Made by a program: the position numbers and the translations under genes. Under the pieces are notes generated by a model. It was not told the origin of the DNA, made no database searches, and was given only the letters and a program-made list of their open reading frames with translations. From Vibrio panuliri (GTDB taxonomy: Bacteria > Pseudomonadota > Gammaproteobacteria > Enterobacterales > Vibrionaceae), in NCBI RefSeq assembly GCF_009938205.1, contig NZ_AP019654.1:434001-498000 (forward strand): a DNA stretch of 64,000 bases. The letters run 5' to 3'. Positions 29,513 to 38,413 of the stretch are shown here, piece after piece; the stretch's first letter is position 1; each line of letters opens with the position of its first letter.

Positions 29513-29527
29513 ATTGGTATTACCAAT
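29513..29527. promoter_or_regulatory. PdhR operator, proximal
   Basis: ATTGGT-ATT-ACCAAT is a second perfect PdhR box, 27 bases upstream of the pdhR start, placed to block initiation or promoter escape. Pyruvate would relieve binding. Confidence 0.9.
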
Positions 29528-29554
29528 TAACTGCAAAGAGAAAACTGTATAAGT

Positions 29555-30322
29555 ATGGCTTATCAAAGGATTCGACAGCCCAAGCTCTCTGATGTGATTG
29601 AACAAGAACTTGAGCGGCTGATTGTAGAGGGAACATTGTCTCCGGGGCAGCAACTGCCTCCTGAGCGAGAACTGGCAAAACAGTTCGATGTTTCTCGTCC
29701 TTCGATTCGAGAAGCCATCCAGAGATTAGAAGCGAAACGTCTTCTAACTCGCCGTCAAGGTGGTGGTACGTTTGTTAGTGAGACGATTTGGACAAGTTTT
29801 TCAGATCCTCTGCTAAATTTACTGTCTAGCCACTCTGAAACTCAGTTGGACTTGCTGGAGTCGCGCCACGCGATGGAAGGTATTTCCGCTTACTTTGCAG
29901 CCTTGCGTGGTACCGATGAAGATTTTGCTCGAATTCAAGCCGCACTTGAGAACATCAGTGCAGAGCAGGAAAAGCAGAATGTGGAAACGGAATCTGCGGC
30001 GGTTATGCAGTTTCTTATTGCTCTAACTGAAGCTGCCCACAATGTGGTGCTGTTGCATATCGTTAGAAGTCTTGCCCCACTGCTCGAGCAGAACATTCTA
30101 CAGAATTTAAAATTACTACATCGCCGCGAAGAAGTGGTAGAGAAAGTGAGTAAACATCGAGCCAATATTGTGGATGCGATAGTATCTGGTCAGCCTGAAA
30201 AGGCGCGTGAGATGTCACATTCGCATTTGGCTTATATTGAAGAAACATTGTTGGATTTGACTCGTGAAGAGTCTCGACGAGAGCGCTCTCTGCGTCGAAT
30301 TCAGCAAGGTAACAACTCATAA
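29555..30322 (+). CDS. pdhR: pyruvate-sensing GntR-family repressor PdhR
   Basis: PdhR represses the pyruvate dehydrogenase operon and lets go when it binds pyruvate. The 255-residue protein has an N-terminal winged helix of the FadR subfamily ([20 protein letters not shown] then [20 protein letters not shown]) and a C-terminal helical FCD ligand domain. Length equals E. coli PdhR (254). It is the first gene of pdhR-aceE-aceF-lpdA, and the two perfect operators upstream support autorepression. Confidence 0.97.
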   Translation: MAYQRIRQPKLSDVIEQELERLIVEGTLSPGQQLPPERELAKQFDVSRPSIREAIQRLEAKRLLTRRQGGGTFVSETIWTSFSDPLLNLLSSHSETQLDLLESRHAMEGISAYFAALRGTDEDFARIQAALENISAEQEKQNVETESAAVMQFLIALTEAAHNVVLLHIVRSLAPLLEQNILQNLKLLHRREEVVEKVSKHRANIVDAIVSGQPEKAREMSHSHLAYIEETLLDLTREESRRERSLRRIQQGNNS

Positions 30323-30330
30323 GAGTTGTT
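30311..30330 (+). other. hairpin at the pdhR stop codon
   Basis: AACAACTC and GAGTTGTT pair around ATAA, and the pdhR stop codon lies in the loop. Only a weak T stretch follows. It may partly attenuate or process the transcript between pdhR and aceE, giving more aceEF than pdhR product. Confidence 0.45.
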
Positions 30331-30371
30331 GCTTAAATCAGTAGATCCAACCAACAGAAGGATAGATCGCC

Positions 30372-33035
30372 ATGTCTGATATGAAGCATGACGTAGATGC
30401 ACTGGAAACTCAAGATTGGCTAGAAGCACTTGAGTCAGTGGTACGTGAAGAAGGTGTTGAGCGTGCACAATTTCTACTAGAAACCGTTCTAGAGAAAGCA
30501 CGTCTTGATGGTGTAGATATGCCAACAGGTATCAATACTAACTACATCAACACGATTCCAGCCGCACAAGAGCCGGCTTACCCAGGTGACACCACGCTCG
30601 AGCGTCGTATTCGTTCAATCATCCGTTGGAACGCAATCATGATCGTTCTACGTGCTTCTAAGAAAGACCTAGACCTAGGTGGTCACATGGCTTCTTACCA
30701 GTCAGCAGCAGCGTTTTACGAAGTGTGTTTCAACCACTTCTTCCGCGCAGCGAACGACGTAGACGGCGGCGACTTGGTTTACTACCAAGGTCACATCTCT
30801 CCTGGGATCTACTCTCGCGCTTTCGTTGAAGGTCGCCTAACTGAAGAACAACTAGACAACTTCCGTCAAGAAGTGGATGGTAAAGGTGTTCCTTCATACC
30901 CACACCCTAAACTACTTCCTGAATTTTGGCAGTTCCCTACGGTATCTATGGGTCTTGGTCCTATCTCTGCGATCTACCAAGCTCGTTTCCTAAAATACCT
31001 AGAAGGCCGTGGTCTTAAAGATACTTCAGCTCAACGTGTTTACGCTTTCCTTGGCGACGGTGAGATGGATGAGCCAGAATCACGCGGTGCACTATCGTTT
31101 GCTTCTCGTGAGAAGCTAGACAACCTTTGCTTCCTAATCAACTGTAACCTGCAGCGTCTAGACGGTCCTGTAATGGGTAACGGTAAGATCATTCAAGAAC
31201 TTGAAGGTCTATTCAAAGGTGCAGGTTGGAACGTAGTAAAAGTAATCTGGGGTAACAACTGGGATTCACTACTAGCGAAAGATACCTCAGGTAAGCTACT
31301 ACAGCTTATGAACGAGACTATCGATGGTGACTACCAAACGTTCAAATCTAAAGATGGTGCTTACGTACGTGAACACTTCTTTGGCAAGTACCCAGAAACA
31401 GCGGCACTTGTAGCAGATATGACTGATGACGAGATCTTCGCCCTTAAGCGTGGTGGTCACGATTCATCTAAACTATTCGCGGCATTCAATAACGCGAAAG
31501 AGACTCAAGGCAAACCAACGGTAATCCTTGCGAAAACCATCAAAGGTTACGGCATGGGTGAAGCAGCGGAAGGTAAGAACATCGCGCACGGTGTTAAGAA
31601 AATGGACATGACTCATGTTCAACACCTACGTGATCGCCTAGGTCTACAAGATCTGATTTCAGATGAAGATATGAAGAAACTTCCATATCTAACATTGGAA
31701 GAAGGTTCACCTGAATACAACTACCTACACGGTCGTCGTCAAGCGCTACTAGGTTACACACCTAAGCGTCTACCGAAGTTCACTAGTGAGTTCCAAGTGC
31801 CTGCACTGGAAGAGTTTGCTCCTCTACTTGGTGAGCAAAAGCGTGAAATTTCAACCACGATGGCTTACGTACGTACCCTAAACATCCTGCTTAAAGATAA
31901 GCAAATTGGTAAGAACATCGTTCCTATCATCTGTGATGAAGCACGTACGTTTGGTATGGAAGGTCTATTCCGCCAGATCGGTATCTACAACCCACACGGT
32001 CAAGAATATACTCCAGAAGACCGCGGCGTAGTCTCTTACTACAAAGAAGCAACTTCTGGTCAAGTTCTACAAGAAGGTATCAACGAGCTAGGCTCAATGG
32101 CATCTTGGGTCGCGGCTGCAACTTCTTACAGCACGAACAACCTGCCAATGATTCCATTCTACATCTACTACTCAATGTTTGGTTTCCAACGTGTAGGTGA
32201 TATGGCATGGATGGCTGGTGACCAACAAGCTCGTGGTTTCCTACTTGGCGCTACAGCAGGTCGTACAACGCTAAACGGTGAAGGTCTACAGCACGAAGAT
32301 GGTCACTCGCACATCATGGCGGGTACGGTTCCTAACTGTATTTCTTACGACCCAACATTCGCATACGAACTAGCAGTTATCATGCAAGACGGTATCCGTC
32401 GCATGTACGGTGAGAACCAAGAGAACGTGTTCTACTACCTAACGCTAATGAACGAAAACTACGCAATGCCAGCAATGCCAGAAGGCGCTGAAGAAGGCAT
32501 CCGTAAGGGTATTTACAAGCTAGAAACTTACGCAGGTTCAAATGCAAAAGTTCAGCTAATGAGCTCTGGTACTATCATGAATGAAGTACGTAAAGCAGCT
32601 CAAATCCTAAGCGAAGATTACGGCGTAGCGTCTGATGTTTACTCAGTAACATCATTCAACGAACTAACTCGTGACGGTCAAGATGCAGAGCGCTTCAACA
32701 TGCTTCACCCAGAAGCGGAAGCGAAAGTACCTTACATCACAACTGTACTTGGTAAAGAGCCTGCAATCGCAGCGACTGACTACATGAAGAACTACGCAGA
32801 GCAAGTACGTGCGTTCGTTCCTGCTGAGTCTTACAAAGTACTGGGTACTGACGGTTTTGGTCGCTCAGACAGCCGCGACAACCTACGTCGTCACTTTGAA
32901 GTGAATGCTGGTTACGTCGTAGTTGCAGCCCTAACTGAACTAATGAAACGTGGTGAAGTTGAGAAATCAGTCGTTGTTGAAGCGATTAAGAAATTCGACA
33001 TCGACACTGAAAAAACTAACCCGCTATACGCATAA
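30372..33035 (+). CDS. aceE: pyruvate dehydrogenase E1 component
   Basis: AceE is the thiamine-diphosphate decarboxylase of the pyruvate dehydrogenase complex, the homodimeric gammaproteobacterial type. The 887-residue length equals E. coli. The ThDP motif runs from GDGEMDEPESRG to INCNLQ, about residues 230-262. Codon use is strongly biased, with many CTA-Leu and CGT-Arg codons, as expected for a highly expressed Vibrio gene. It follows pdhR by 49 bases and precedes aceF by 30. Confidence 0.98.
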   Translation: MSDMKHDVDALETQDWLEALESVVREEGVERAQFLLETVLEKARLDGVDMPTGINTNYINTIPAAQEPAYPGDTTLERRIRSIIRWNAIMIVLRASKKDLDLGGHMASYQSAAAFYEVCFNHFFRAANDVDGGDLVYYQGHISPGIYSRAFVEGRLTEEQLDNFRQEVDGKGVPSYPHPKLLPEFWQFPTVSMGLGPISAIYQARFLKYLEGRGLKDTSAQRVYAFLGDGEMDEPESRGALSFASREKLDNLCFLINCNLQRLDGPVMGNGKIIQELEGLFKGAGWNVVKVIWGNNWDSLLAKDTSGKLLQLMNETIDGDYQTFKSKDGAYVREHFFGKYPETAALVADMTDDEIFALKRGGHDSSKLFAAFNNAKETQGKPTVILAKTIKGYGMGEAAEGKNIAHGVKKMDMTHVQHLRDRLGLQDLISDEDMKKLPYLTLEEGSPEYNYLHGRRQALLGYTPKRLPKFTSEFQVPALEEFAPLLGEQKREISTTMAYVRTLNILLKDKQIGKNIVPIICDEARTFGMEGLFRQIGIYNPHGQEYTPEDRGVVSYYKEATSGQVLQEGINELGSMASWVAAATSYSTNNLPMIPFYIYYSMFGFQRVGDMAWMAGDQQARGFLLGATAGRTTLNGEGLQHEDGHSHIMAGTVPNCISYDPTFAYELAVIMQDGIRRMYGENQENVFYYLTLMNENYAMPAMPEGAEEGIRKGIYKLETYAGSNAKVQLMSSGTIMNEVRKAAQILSEDYGVASDVYSVTSFNELTRDGQDAERFNMLHPEAEAKVPYITTVLGKEPAIAATDYMKNYAEQVRAFVPAESYKVLGTDGFGRSDSRDNLRRHFEVNAGYVVVAALTELMKRGEVEKSVVVEAIKKFDIDTEKTNPLYA

Positions 33036-33065
33036 GACAACGCTTAAGTAAAAGGTAGATAAGCA

Positions 33066-34979
33066 ATGGCAATCGAAATTAATGTACCAGACATCGGTGC
33101 GGATGAGGTTGAAGTTACTGAGATTCTTGTAAGCGTTGGCGACAAGGTTGAAGAAGAGCAGTCTCTAATCACTGTAGAAGGCGACAAGGCTTCTATGGAA
33201 GTTCCAGCTTCTCAAGCTGGTATCGTGAAAGAAATCAAAGTTGCAGAAGGCGACAAGGTTTCTACCGGTTCTCTAATCATGATTTTTGAAGAGGCAGGCT
33301 CTCCTGCTGAAGGTGCCGCTGAAGCGGCTCCTGTATCAGCTCCTCAAGCAGCAGCGGCAGCGCCTGCGGCATCTGTAGCAAACGAGCTTAAAGAAGTTCA
33401 TGTTCCAGATATCGGCGGTGATGAAGTTGAAGTTACTGAAATCATGGTAGCGATCGGCGACAGCATCGAAGAAGAACAATCTCTAATCACTGTAGAAGGC
33501 GATAAAGCTTCTATGGAAGTTCCAGCCCCATTCGCTGGCGTACTAAAAGAGATCAAAGTAGCTGCTGGCGATAAAGTATCGACTGGTTCACTAATCATGG
33601 TATTTGAAACAGCAGGTTCAGGCGCAGTAGCGGCTCCTGTTGTAGCAGAAGCAGCACCTGCAGCGGCTCCAGTAGCGGCGTCTTCTAAAGAAGTAAACGT
33701 TCCAGATATCGGCGGCGACGAAGTTGAAGTAACCGAAATCATGGTTGCAGTTGGCGATACAGTAGAAGAAGAGCAATCTCTAATCACTGTTGAAGGCGAC
33801 AAAGCTTCAATGGAAGTACCAGCACCATTTGCTGGTACCGTTAAAGAGATCAAGATTGCAGCTGGCGACAAAGTGTCAACTGGCTCACTCATCATGGTAT
33901 TTGAAGTCGCAGGGACTCCTGTGGCAGTTGCGGCTCCAGTGGCAGCAGCTCCAGTAGTACAAGCGGCAGCACCAGCCGCTGCGGCGGACCGTCCAAAAGC
34001 TGAAGCTCCGGCAGCAGCACCTGCATCAAACGACTTCCAAGAGAACAATGAGTACGCTCATGCTTCTCCAGTGGTTCGTCGTCTAGCGCGTGAATTTGGC
34101 GTTAACCTTTCTAAGGTTAAAGGTTCTGGTCGTAAGAGCCGTATTCTGAAAGAAGACGTTCAAAACTACGTGAAAGAAGCACTTAAGCGTCTTGAGTCTG
34201 GTGCCGCAGCATCTGGTAAAGGTGACGGCAGCGCTCTTGGTCTACTACCATGGCCAAAAGTTGACTTCAGCAAGTTTGGTGAAACAGAAGTTCAGCCTCT
34301 ATCTCGCATTAAGAAGATCTCTGGCGCGAACCTGCACCGTAACTGGGTGATGATCCCACACGTTACTCAATGGGATAACGCAGATATCACTGAGCTAGAA
34401 GCGTTCCGTAAAGAGCAAAACGCGATTGAAGCGAAGAACGACACTGGTATGAAGATCACGCCACTTGTGTTCATCATGAAAGCGGCAGCGAAAGCACTAG
34501 AAGCATTCCCAGCGTTCAACTCTTCTCTATCAGAAGACGGCGAGAGCCTAATTCTGAAGAAATACGTGAACATCGGTATCGCAGTAGATACACCAAACGG
34601 TCTAGTTGTTCCTGTATTTAAAGACGTGAACAAGAAAGGTATCTACGAGCTATCTCGTGAGTTGGCTGAAGTATCGAAGAAAGCACGTGCTGGTAAACTG
34701 ACTGCAGCTGATATGCAAGGTGGCTGTTTCACTATCTCTAGCCTAGGTGGTATCGGCGGTACTGCATTTACGCCAATCGTAAATGCGCCAGAAGTTGGTA
34801 TCCTTGGTGTGTCTAAGTCTGAAATGAAGCCTGTATGGAACGGTAAAGAGTTTGAACCTCGCCTACAACTTCCACTATCTCTATCATACGACCACCGTGT
34901 GATCGATGGTGCGGAAGGTGCGCGTTTCATCACTTTCCTAAACGGTGCGCTTTCAGACATCCGTCGTCTAGTTCTTTAA
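33066..34979 (+). CDS. aceF: dihydrolipoyl acetyltransferase (E2) with three lipoyl domains
   Basis: AceF is the structural core and acetyl carrier of the pyruvate dehydrogenase complex. The 637-residue protein has three near-identical lipoyl domains with lipoylated lysines at 41, 147 and 246 (each in GDKASME), joined by Ala/Pro-rich swinging linkers. A peripheral-subunit-binding domain ([14 protein letters not shown]) follows at about 335-370, then the catalytic domain with the active-site histidine and aspartate in DHRVIDG (H610, D614). Linker alanine content gives long antisense open frames, which are not genes. Confidence 0.98.
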   Translation: MAIEINVPDIGADEVEVTEILVSVGDKVEEEQSLITVEGDKASMEVPASQAGIVKEIKVAEGDKVSTGSLIMIFEEAGSPAEGAAEAAPVSAPQAAAAAPAASVANELKEVHVPDIGGDEVEVTEIMVAIGDSIEEEQSLITVEGDKASMEVPAPFAGVLKEIKVAAGDKVSTGSLIMVFETAGSGAVAAPVVAEAAPAAAPVAASSKEVNVPDIGGDEVEVTEIMVAVGDTVEEEQSLITVEGDKASMEVPAPFAGTVKEIKIAAGDKVSTGSLIMVFEVAGTPVAVAAPVAAAPVVQAAAPAAAADRPKAEAPAAAPASNDFQENNEYAHASPVVRRLAREFGVNLSKVKGSGRKSRILKEDVQNYVKEALKRLESGAAASGKGDGSALGLLPWPKVDFSKFGETEVQPLSRIKKISGANLHRNWVMIPHVTQWDNADITELEAFRKEQNAIEAKNDTGMKITPLVFIMKAAAKALEAFPAFNSSLSEDGESLILKKYVNIGIAVDTPNGLVVPVFKDVNKKGIYELSRELAEVSKKARAGKLTAADMQGGCFTISSLGGIGGTAFTPIVNAPEVGILGVSKSEMKPVWNGKEFEPRLQLPLSLSYDHRVIDGAEGARFITFLNGALSDIRRLVL

Positions 34980-34997
34980 TTTAGACAAGACGAACGA

Positions 34998-35019
34998 GAG
35001 GCGGCATGATTGTCGCCTC
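34998..35019 (+). other. hairpin between aceF and lpdA
   Basis: GAGGCG/CGCCTC arms with a 10-base loop, 18 bases past the aceF stop, with no T run after it. The 268-base aceF-lpdA gap is long enough for a separate lpdA promoter, which is known in E. coli. I see no clear promoter by eye. Confidence 0.4.
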
Positions 35020-35247
35020 CATTAACACTATTACCTGACAATTGGACCAAATTCCCACTTATTGTGTGAGTATGTAAGGTCGAATTGCTGTCTAGCTCAC
35101 AGGCTAAATTGATTTACTTTTCACATCGTTAACATCTCTGTAAAATATTGACGGTCTGAAAAGCTGTTTAAAACAAGCAAAAAAGTTTGAACACATAACA
35201 TCAATACCTATTCAGCCTGTTAGGGATAATGACTACAAGAGGTCAAA

Positions 35248-36678
35248 ATGAGCAAAGAAATTAAAGCCCAAGTTGTTGTACTTGGTTCTGGTCCTGCTGG
35301 TTACTCTGCTGCATTCCGTTGTGCAGACTTAGGTCTAGAGACCGTTCTAGTTGAGCGTTACAGCACTCTTGGTGGTGTATGTCTTAACGTAGGTTGTATC
35401 CCATCAAAAGCACTATTGCACGTATCTAAAGTTATCGAAGAAGCAAAAGCGATGGCTGAGCATGGTGTTGTGTTTGGTGAGCCACAAACTGACATCAGCA
35501 AAATCCGTATTTGGAAAGAAAAAGTAGTGACTCAGCTGACTGGTGGTCTAGCTGGCATGGCGAAAATGCGTAACGTAACTGTGGTTAATGGCTACGGTAA
35601 GTTCACTGGTCCTAACTCAATCCTAGTTGAGGGTGAAGGTGAAGCGACAGTCGTTAACTTTGATAACGCAATCGTTGCAGCGGGTTCTCGTCCAATTAAA
35701 CTGCCATTTATCCCACATGAAGACCCACGTATTTGGGATTCAACAGACGCGCTTGAGCTTAAAGAAGTACCAGAAAAACTGCTTATCATGGGTGGTGGTA
35801 TCATCGGTCTAGAAATGGGTACGGTTTACCACTCTCTAGGTTCGAAAGTCGATGTGGTTGAGATGTTTGACCAAGTTATCCCAGCAGCGGATAAAGACAT
35901 CGTTAAAGTGTTTACTAAACGCATCGAGAAGAAATTCAACCTGATGCTAGAAACTAAAGTAACTGCAGTTGAAGCGAAAGAAGATGGAATCTACGTTTCA
36001 ATGGAAGGCAAGAAAGCACCAGCAGAAGCTGAGCGTTACGATGCAGTTCTAGTGGCTATCGGTCGCGTACCAAACGGTCTATTGATTGATGGTGAAAAAG
36101 CAGGTATCGAAGTGGATGAGCGTGGCTTTATCAACGTTGATAAGCAAATGCGTACTAACGTACCGCACATCTTCGCTATCGGTGATATCGTTGGTCAACC
36201 AATGCTTGCGCACAAAGGTGTGCATGAAGGTCACGTAGCGGCTGAAGTTATTTCTGGTAAGAAGCACTACTTCGATCCTAAAGTAATTCCTTCAATCGCT
36301 TACACTGAGCCAGAAGTTGCATGGGTTGGTAAGACTGAGAAAGAAGCAAAAGCAGAAGGCATCAAGTACGAAGTTGCGACATTCCCATGGGCAGCATCAG
36401 GTCGTGCAATCGCATCTGACTGTGCAGACGGTATGACTAAGCTAATCTTCGACAAAGAGACTCATCGTGTTATCGGTGGTGCTATCGTGGGTACTAACGG
36501 TGGTGAACTGCTAGGTGAAATCGGTCTAGCGATCGAGATGGGTTGTGATGCGGAAGATATCGCACTTACTATCCACGCTCACCCAACGCTACACGAGTCT
36601 GTTGGTCTTGCTGCTGAAGTATTTGAAGGTTCAATTACTGACCTGCCAAACAAGAAAGCTGTGAAGAAGAAAAAGTAA
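35248..36678 (+). CDS. lpdA: dihydrolipoyl dehydrogenase (E3)
   Basis: Lpd reoxidises dihydrolipoamide for the pyruvate and 2-oxoglutarate dehydrogenase complexes and the glycine cleavage system. The 476-residue flavoprotein has the FAD motif GSGPAG at the N-terminus, the redox disulfide GGVCLNVGC with C45 and C50, the NAD motif GGGIIGLEMG, and the C-terminal HAHPTLHE with the catalytic His-Glu pair. A terminator follows at 36701-36727. Confidence 0.98.
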   Translation: MSKEIKAQVVVLGSGPAGYSAAFRCADLGLETVLVERYSTLGGVCLNVGCIPSKALLHVSKVIEEAKAMAEHGVVFGEPQTDISKIRIWKEKVVTQLTGGLAGMAKMRNVTVVNGYGKFTGPNSILVEGEGEATVVNFDNAIVAAGSRPIKLPFIPHEDPRIWDSTDALELKEVPEKLLIMGGGIIGLEMGTVYHSLGSKVDVVEMFDQVIPAADKDIVKVFTKRIEKKFNLMLETKVTAVEAKEDGIYVSMEGKKAPAEAERYDAVLVAIGRVPNGLLIDGEKAGIEVDERGFINVDKQMRTNVPHIFAIGDIVGQPMLAHKGVHEGHVAAEVISGKKHYFDPKVIPSIAYTEPEVAWVGKTEKEAKAEGIKYEVATFPWAASGRAIASDCADGMTKLIFDKETHRVIGGAIVGTNGGELLGEIGLAIEMGCDAEDIALTIHAHPTLHESVGLAAEVFEGSITDLPNKKAVKKKK

Positions 36679-36700
36679 TTCTTCTTAGAGCCAAATAAAG

Positions 36701-36727
36701 AAAACCGCTGCATTGCAGCGGTTTTTT
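36701..36727. terminator. terminator of lpdA
   Basis: AAAACCGCTGC and GCAGCGGTTTT pair over a 3-base loop, followed by more T residues. Confidence 0.9.
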
Positions 36728-36745
36728 ATTATCTAAGCAAAATGC

Positions 36746-36783
36746 TTAAACAAAACTCGTTACATACAGCAGAGGTAACGAGT
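36746..36783 (-). terminator. terminator of the luxR-type gene
   Basis: On the minus strand ACTCGTTAC and GTAACGAGT pair over 11 bases and are followed by TTTTGTTT. It starts 12 bases past the stop codon of the regulator. Confidence 0.75.
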
Positions 36784-36794
36784 GGTGTTGAATT

Positions 36795-37412
36795 TTAATG
36801 ATGTTCTGTCTTGTAGATGCAGAGCATATTTAGATAGCTATCTGCGAGCTTGACGAGTTCGCTATGCTCACGACTACGGTTTGCTTGAACAAACAGTGAG
36901 TAACAAATACCGTGGAACAGCGTTGCAAGATCTTCAGAGTCATGTTCGTCACACACTTCGCCACGCTCTTGTGCCTTGATAAACATGTTTTTTACCAGCA
37001 GTTGATTGGTGCGATTTGTGCTAACAAACAGCGGCCACACCTCATCGCGCGTAGACGCACTCCATTCAAACCAAACTCTTAACCAGTCGCAATCTTGTGC
37101 GATCAAATCAAGCATAGCGCTCGTTATGTTGGCTAAGTTCTCTTTTGCATGCAAATCGAGATCAATATTATCTGATAGGAAGTTAGAGAACTGGCGCACG
37201 ACATAATTCAGCACATCATCAACCAAATCTTCACGAGTCGGGAAGTAGTTGAATACTGTCGCGACAGAAACCTGAGCGATTTCCGCAATATCTGCGTGAC
37301 CACCACGACCAATGCCTCGACGAGCGAACACTTCAAGTGAAATGTCCATAAGTTGCTGTTTACGCTTTTTGGGCGAAAGACGTGTACGAGGTCTTTTTGC
37401 TATTGAGTCCAT
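36795..37412 (-). CDS. luxR: quorum-sensing master regulator, LuxR/HapR/SmcR family (TetR fold)
   Basis: The 205-residue product is the vibrio quorum-sensing master regulator (LuxR in V. harveyi, HapR in V. cholerae, SmcR in V. vulnificus), not the LuxI-LuxR acyl-homoserine-lactone receptor. It starts MDSIAKRPRTRLSPKKRKQQ and has the TetR-type helix-turn-helix IAEIAQVSVATVFNYFPTRE, then the conserved block WFEWSASTRDEVWPLF. Family knowledge: it is produced at high cell density and controls luminescence, proteases, biofilm and type III/VI secretion. An in-frame ATG at 37448 is rejected because AAGGA precedes the ATG at 37412 and the family starts there. Location beside lpdA and hpt is typical. 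Confidence 0.96.
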   Translation of the reverse strand: MDSIAKRPRTRLSPKKRKQQLMDISLEVFARRGIGRGGHADIAEIAQVSVATVFNYFPTREDLVDDVLNYVVRQFSNFLSDNIDLDLHAKENLANITSAMLDLIAQDCDWLRVWFEWSASTRDEVWPLFVSTNRTNQLLVKNMFIKAQERGEVCDEHDSEDLATLFHGICYSLFVQANRSREHSELVKLADSYLNMLCIYKTEHH

Positions 37413-37448
37413 TATTAATTCCTTGCCAATAGAGTTGATACCTTCCAT
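37413..37448 (-). promoter_or_regulatory. leader of the luxR-type mRNA, probable Qrr sRNA target
   Basis: The minus-strand leader holds ACTCTATTGGCAAGGAATTA directly before the start codon, with the ribosome-binding site AAGGA inside it. Closely similar leaders in V. harveyi luxR and V. cholerae hapR (ATTGGCAAGG) are where the Hfq-dependent Qrr sRNAs pair to block translation. Pairing here is inferred from that likeness; no qrr gene is in the window. Confidence 0.55.
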
Positions 37449-37806
37449 GCGTTCAATACATCTGGACTAATAAGCTCTATCCAGACGGCTTACCAAACAG
37501 AGCCAGACCAAGAGAGAGAACGATTTCTGGGGGTAGTGTGGGCTTTGCCCTAATAATTATTTTATTAATTGCATATTGCGTTTATGAGTGTAATGGTGCA
37601 TATGCTATGGGTCAATAATTTCAGTATATTTAATAATCACATTTGTTAGTAACGTGCGAAAGGTCATGTTGTTAATGGGGTTCTATGAAAACTCTTGGCA
37701 TAAGGTTTTTTCTTCGCTTGCTGGAATGTTAAACTACGCGTCTTGAAAATTTCGCCAGTGTTTAAACTACGCTTAGTTAAATGCTGCAACGACAAACGAG
37801 AATGGT
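37449..37806. other. divergent promoter region between luxR-type gene and hpt
   Basis: This 358-bp AT-rich region must hold promoters for both genes. The AT-rich stretch at about 37551-37580 (TAATAATTATTTTATTAATT) loosely resembles LuxR/HapR operators, which would fit known autorepression, but the match is not strong. Two direct repeats at 37729-37772 are listed separately. No further gene is supportable. Confidence 0.5.
37729..37772 (+). repeat. 11-bp direct repeats upstream of hpt
   Basis: TTAAACTACGC occurs at 37729-37739 and again at 37762-37772. The 33-base spacing equals about three helical turns, so both would face the same side of the DNA, 35-78 bases before the hpt start. No protein is assigned. 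Confidence 0.55.
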
Positions 37807-38337
37807 ATGAAACACACAGTAGAAGTAATGATTTCTGAGCAGGAAGTTCAGAAACGTGTACGTGAACTAGGTCAGCAAATCACCGAGCACTATCAAGGTA
37901 GTGAAGATCTTGTAATGGTGGGGCTGCTACGCGGCTCATTCGTATTTATGGCGGACTTAGCGCGTGCAGTAGAGTTAACTCACCAAGTCGACTTTATGAC
38001 CGCTTCTAGCTACGGTAATACCATGGAAAGCTCGCGTGATGTGCGTATTTTGAAAGACCTTGATGATGACATCAAAGGTAAAGACGTACTGCTAGTCGAA
38101 GATATTATCGATACGGGCAATACTCTAGCTAAAGTGAAAGAAATCCTATCGTTACGTGAGCCTAAATCGATAGAAATTTGCACGCTACTGGATAAACCTT
38201 CTCGCCGTGAAGTTGATGTGCCTGTGAAGTGGGTAGGGTTTGAAATCCCAGATGAGTTTGTGGTTGGTGTGGGTATTGATTACGCACAAAAATATCGCCA
38301 TTTACCTTTCATTGGTAAGGTTGTTCCTCAGGAATAA
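37807..38337 (+). CDS. hpt: hypoxanthine phosphoribosyltransferase
   Basis: Hpt salvages hypoxanthine (and guanine weakly) to the nucleotide with PRPP. The 176-residue protein has the PRPP-binding motif [13 protein letters not shown] about residue 97-109 and the flexible-loop region [14 protein letters not shown]. coli Hpt is 178 residues. Order hpt-can-yadG-yadH is the same as in E. coli, although can faces the other way here as it does there. Confidence 0.95.
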   Translation: MKHTVEVMISEQEVQKRVRELGQQITEHYQGSEDLVMVGLLRGSFVFMADLARAVELTHQVDFMTASSYGNTMESSRDVRILKDLDDDIKGKDVLLVEDIIDTGNTLAKVKEILSLREPKSIEICTLLDKPSRREVDVPVKWVGFEIPDEFVVGVGIDYAQKYRHLPFIGKVVPQE

Positions 38338-38358
38338 TTGCGCGCTTTGTTCGATTAA

Positions 38359-38387
38359 AAAACCCATCGTATTACGATGGGTTTTTA
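38359..38387. terminator. bidirectional terminator between hpt and can
   Basis: AAAACCCATCGTA and TACGATGGGTTTT arms around a short loop, with A and T runs on both outer sides, between convergent genes. Confidence 0.9.
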
Positions 38388-38413
38388 CTATGAGCCTTGT
38401 CTTTACGACGAGA

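Larger units (their letters stand above)
29199..29554 (+). promoter_or_regulatory. promoter region of the pdhR-aceEF-lpd operon
   Basis: This 356-bp AT-rich gap has no supportable gene. It contains two perfect PdhR palindromes (listed separately) and a half-site TACCAATT near 29321-29328. I could not fix -35 and -10 elements by eye with confidence. Confidence 0.7.

Noticed and set aside
33398..34048. Long open frame antisense to the lipoyl-domain region of aceF
   Set aside because: It arises from repeated Ala/Pro-rich codons in aceF read on the other strand; its product is low-complexity Ser/Ala/Thr and has no family likeness.
35040..35053. AATTGGACCAAATT upstream of lpdA as a PdhR operator
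   Set aside because: The half-sites ATTGG and ACCAAT are not separated by the needed 3 bases and the second is imperfect, unlike the two perfect boxes before pdhR.
37551..37580. LuxR-type operator in the luxR-hpt gap
   Set aside because: The AT-rich sequence only loosely fits the LuxR/HapR palindrome and AT-rich gaps give such matches by chance; kept as a remark, not as a feature.
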